The notes under the pieces were generated by a model. The model made no database searches. It was not told the origin of the DNA and saw nothing but the letters and a program-made list of their open reading frames with translations. From Kangiellaceae bacterium (GTDB lineage Bacteria > Pseudomonadota > Gammaproteobacteria > Enterobacterales > Kangiellaceae): a DNA stretch of 37,685 nucleotides. How positions within the stretch are numbered: position 1 is the stretch's first letter; every line of letters starts with the position of its first letter. The stretch lies in the NCBI GenBank assembly GCA_016743995.1, contig JADGFG010000008.1:8352-46036 (forward strand). The letters run 5' to 3'. A program made the translations under genes and the position numbers. This document shows, piece by piece, positions 35,112 through 37,685 of this stretch.

Positions 35112-36337
35112 TTACTTTTGTGCCTCATATCGTAATCCATAATTAAACTCAGGAGTATTTCTTTTAACCATAATAAAATAAGTTGCACCTTCTATGACAT
35201 TATCAAAAATACATTTCATTTCTTGTTCGGGGTCACTGGTCACTACATTAACGTGACAATCAAATTTTCCATATGTTGGAGATGCACCTTGCCTGACATA
35301 AACTTCACCTTCACCATAAAAACCTGTTATAAAACACTGAGCTTATTGGTTGAAGCTGGAATTTCAACGAAATAAGTTTCTTTATCTTTAATGCTGTATA
35401 AGTTAGAAAACAAAGTGTCGGCAACAGGCAATAGCACTGCTTCATTGAAACTGGCAGTTAATTTTGTATTGATCACCGCACTACTGGCTCCCTTGAGCAT
35501 CACATGATAAATACCTGGCGTAGTGAAATTATCACTCCCCGGCGTTTCCTTCGTAAACAGACATTTTTCATTATTACCCGGCAATACAGAGCGACAATTA
35601 AATGATTGAGACGATGCTGGTGCATTATGCTTTACATAAAGCTCGGCATTCCCTGAGCCTCCTGATAACTCAAAAGACAAATCAGTTGCATGCTTTGGAA
35701 CTTCCAGAGTGAATTGTTTTTCCAGTTTCTCTCCGAACCATAGTTGCCTTTCTGGTATATGATTGTCTAATACATTATCAGATAGCAAAATAGTTTCGTA
35801 GTTCGCTAACAAAGAAATACCTGACGAATCAACGGTTTTTCCCTGCAGCATTACATGATAAGTACCGGCCTGTATATCGGCAATTGCGCAATACTCAAGG
35901 CTATCACTTAATGTAGAACTGCAGTCATAATCCTGAAGACCTGGAGGACTATTATATTTTATATAAAGATCAATATCTTCTGTTCCAGTAATTGTCGCAA
36001 AAAACAACTCTCTGGCACTCGCAGGTACATTAAAAGTAAAACGAGATTGCACGTTGCTCGCAACAGAAACCAGGCGTACTTCATGATTTTTTAAGTCTTT
36101 AGTATTTTCAACGGGGGTATTATCATAAGAAGCGTAAATTATTTCTTTTTTTAATTCAATATTCGCCTTCACCATCATGTAGTAAGTTCCTGATTTTACA
36201 TTAGCAATATTACAAAACTCATAATGACTTTTAAATTCAGGGTTACATTCATAGTCTTTAACTGTTGGCCGCGAACCATATTTCACATAAGAGAAAAACT
36301 CGAAAACTCGAAAAACTCGAGGACACCCATTACTCAA
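35112..36337 (-). pseudogene. Truncated and frameshifted four-PPC-domain secreted protein
   Basis: What remains is a string of PPC (pre-peptidase C-terminal) domains. The first has lost its start and begins at about YVKYGSRPT; two complete ones follow (DLYIKYNSPPG with GTYHVMLQG; ELYVKHNAPAS with GIYHVMLKG). A fourth breaks at 35327 with a stop after STNKLSVL. Restoring one T in the TTTT run (plus-strand AAAA at 35331-35334) continues the domain as FITGFYGEGEVYVRQGA to a stop at 35112. The 5' end MSNGCPRVFRVFEF looks like non-native sequence from a junction, and there is no signal peptide. Complete relatives usually carry such domains behind a secreted peptidase, which is probably what was lost. 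A transposase gene lies directly next to the broken end. Confidence 0.82.
36293..36328. repeat. GAAAAACTC triplicate at the PPC gene / transposase junction
   Basis: GAAAAACTC (36293-36301), GAAAACTC (36302-36309) and GAAAAACTC (36310-36318) are followed by GAGGACACCC (36319-36328). The repeat begins where the PPC protein homology stops and lies about 100 bases before the transposase start. It is the likely left junction of the inserted element. I could not find a matching sequence at the other side of the transposase. Confidence 0.55.
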
Positions 36338-36426
36338 AATATACCGAAATACTTCCCAGTAGACAACCCACGAATAATCAGGTAAATTAACAATCGTTAA
36401 CCAAAAACAAATAAGGATGTTTAATC

Positions 36427-37404
36427 ATGACAAGGGCTCGTCAATCCATTATCGATTTAGAATCCACACCCTACTACCACTGCATTGCCCGCTGTGTTCG
36501 GCGCGCTTTCCTTTGTGGTGAAGACCATATAACTGGCAATAACTTTGAACACCGTAGAGAGTGGATTGCAGAGCGTTTAAGTTATCTGGCTAAAACCTTT
36601 TCCATTAAAATTGCCAGTTACGCCATTATGAGTAATCATTATCATCTGGTGCTCAGGGTTGATGCCGATAAAGCAAAAGACTGGAGTGAAGCTAATATTA
36701 TTCGGCGCTGGAAACGGATATATAATATTCCGCCTGTTGTTCAGCAGCATCTTAAAAATTCAAAGTCTGAAGCTATTGCAGCTGTTGCTAAAGATATTAT
36801 TGAAAAGTGGCGACAGCGCTTGACCGATATCTCCTGGTTTATGCGTAACCTGAATGAATATCTGGCACGTAAAGCGAATAAGGAAGATAACTGTAAAGGC
36901 AGGTTCTGGGAGGGACGATTTAAATCTCAGCCCTTATTAGATGAATCAGCGGTCATTACGGCCATGGCTTATGTAGACTTAAATCCCATTCGAGCCAAAA
37001 TGGCTAAAACACCGGAAAAATCAGACTTCACTTCTATTCAACAACGCATTAACAAACTGAAAAAACAACCAGCCACTAATATTCCATTGATGTCTCTCAG
37101 TGCTTCAGGTAAACAGAACCACCAAAATAGCATAACCTTTTCAACCCGGGATTATCTGGAACTGGTTGACTGGTGTGGCAGAGCTATATTACCAAAAAAA
37201 CGGGGTTATATTGATAACAACAAGCCTCCCATCTTACAAAGACTGAACATGAACGCAGAAGGCTTTGTTGACCTGATGAAAAAGCAGGATGACCTGTCGC
37301 AGTTAACCGTGATTGGTTCATCAACCGTGGTGACTCATTATCTGGAAAATCTGGAACAGAAATTCATCAAAGGCATGCACCTGAATAAATCTATTTTTAC
37401 CTGA
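36427..37404 (+). CDS. REP-associated tyrosine transposase (RAYT / IS200-like Y1 transposase)
   Basis: A single-strand DNA transposase of the Y1_Tnp family. The HUH metal-binding motif is H71-Y72-H73 in MSNHYHLVLR, and the likely catalytic tyrosine is Y145 in FMRNLNEYLARKAN. The typical GRFWEGRFKSQ and YVDLNPIRA segments follow. At 325 residues it is longer than minimal IS200 TnpA (about 150) and has a C-terminal extension, as in the larger RAYT-type proteins common in marine gammaproteobacteria. AAGGA precedes the ATG by nine bases. All key residues are present, so it may be active. It lies divergent from, and next to, the truncated PPC gene, and probably caused or followed that truncation. 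Confidence 0.9.
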   Translation: MTRARQSIIDLESTPYYHCIARCVRRAFLCGEDHITGNNFEHRREWIAERLSYLAKTFSIKIASYAIMSNHYHLVLRVDADKAKDWSEANIIRRWKRIYNIPPVVQQHLKNSKSEAIAAVAKDIIEKWRQRLTDISWFMRNLNEYLARKANKEDNCKGRFWEGRFKSQPLLDESAVITAMAYVDLNPIRAKMAKTPEKSDFTSIQQRINKLKKQPATNIPLMSLSASGKQNHQNSITFSTRDYLELVDWCGRAILPKKRGYIDNNKPPILQRLNMNAEGFVDLMKKQDDLSQLTVIGSSTVVTHYLENLEQKFIKGMHLNKSIFT

Positions 37405-37685
37405 GGCTAATTCACTTCAACCGACATCAGCTGTCTATCAGAAACCTCTGAGAATTTCGCGCGCATTCAATTCAGAAATACAGAACAACTATCGATTATC
37501 TTTCCCGTTTTTCTTGAAAAAATATGCATTCATAAAAGGTAGCAACAACTACTTAGAGTTAAAAACGCATTTTTAGCGATTTCGAACAAGTAAGTTCTCA
37601 AAAAGCTGTGGCAGCGTAAGATATTGTCTATAAAGCTATACGTCAATAGATCACAGGTACTTCAGCAATAGATCAATGTAAATAA
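37405..37685. other. Sequence after the transposase, no gene seen
   Basis: These 281 bases to the window edge contain no supported open frame, no clear REP hairpin and no copy of the GAAAAACTC/GAGGACACCC junction motif. The right end of the mobile element is therefore undefined or lies beyond the window. Confidence 0.5.

Overview
The window looks like chromosomal DNA from an AT-rich, probably marine or aquatic gammaproteobacterium. The main evidence is the block uvrY-uvrC-pgsA followed by Gly-Cys-Leu tRNA genes, an arrangement known from Escherichia coli and its relatives. A yciK-type dehydrogenase, two chemoreceptors, a GGDEF enzyme and a REP-associated (Y1/HUH) transposase fit the same group. 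An oceanospirillalean or Kangiella-like host is my guess only; the sequence does not prove a genus.

Region 1 (1-4222, minus strand) is a core block. It holds the GacA/UvrY response regulator, excinuclease subunit UvrC with an unusual repeat-bearing N-terminal extension, phosphatidylglycerophosphate synthase PgsA, and a tRNA operon Gly-Cys-Leu-Gly with its own strong promoter. The two tRNA-Gly(GCC) copies lie in identical 86-bp segments.

Region 2 (4510-10221) holds ordinary accessory core genes: a YciK-like short-chain dehydrogenase, a diguanylate cyclase with an intact GGEEF and inhibitory site, a convergent methyl-accepting chemotaxis protein, a ZIP-like membrane protein and a PmtA-like SAM methyltransferase that starts at GTG.

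Region 3 (10490-32046, minus strand) is the striking part. A secreted WD40/PKD/PPC protein lies next to a single uninterrupted 18.6-kb gene for a 6203-residue exported protein. That protein has an N-terminal HExxH metallopeptidase-like domain, QW-type helical repeats, CARDB, FlgD-like, beta-propeller, Ig-like, fibronectin III and discoidin (F5/8C) domains. It ends with an amidotransferase-like fold interrupted by an Asp/Cys-rich insert made of simple-sequence DNA. At least three domains appear nested inside other domains. A small periplasmic PilP/GspC-like protein is encoded just upstream and is probably co-transcribed, with a 23-bp dyad in the gap between the two. I read these two genes as the best candidate for an undescribed system: a giant secreted or surface protein with a small envelope partner.

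Region 4 (32047-37685) is decaying. It has an 808-bp intergenic region with a reiterated CCTGAGAA-type motif, a chemoreceptor gene broken by one frameshift, and a four-PPC-domain gene that has lost its 5' end and carries a second frameshift in a homopolymer. A RAYT-type transposase abuts that 5' end. The 18.6-kb gene stays open throughout, so these two nearby frameshifts are more likely real gene decay than poor sequence.
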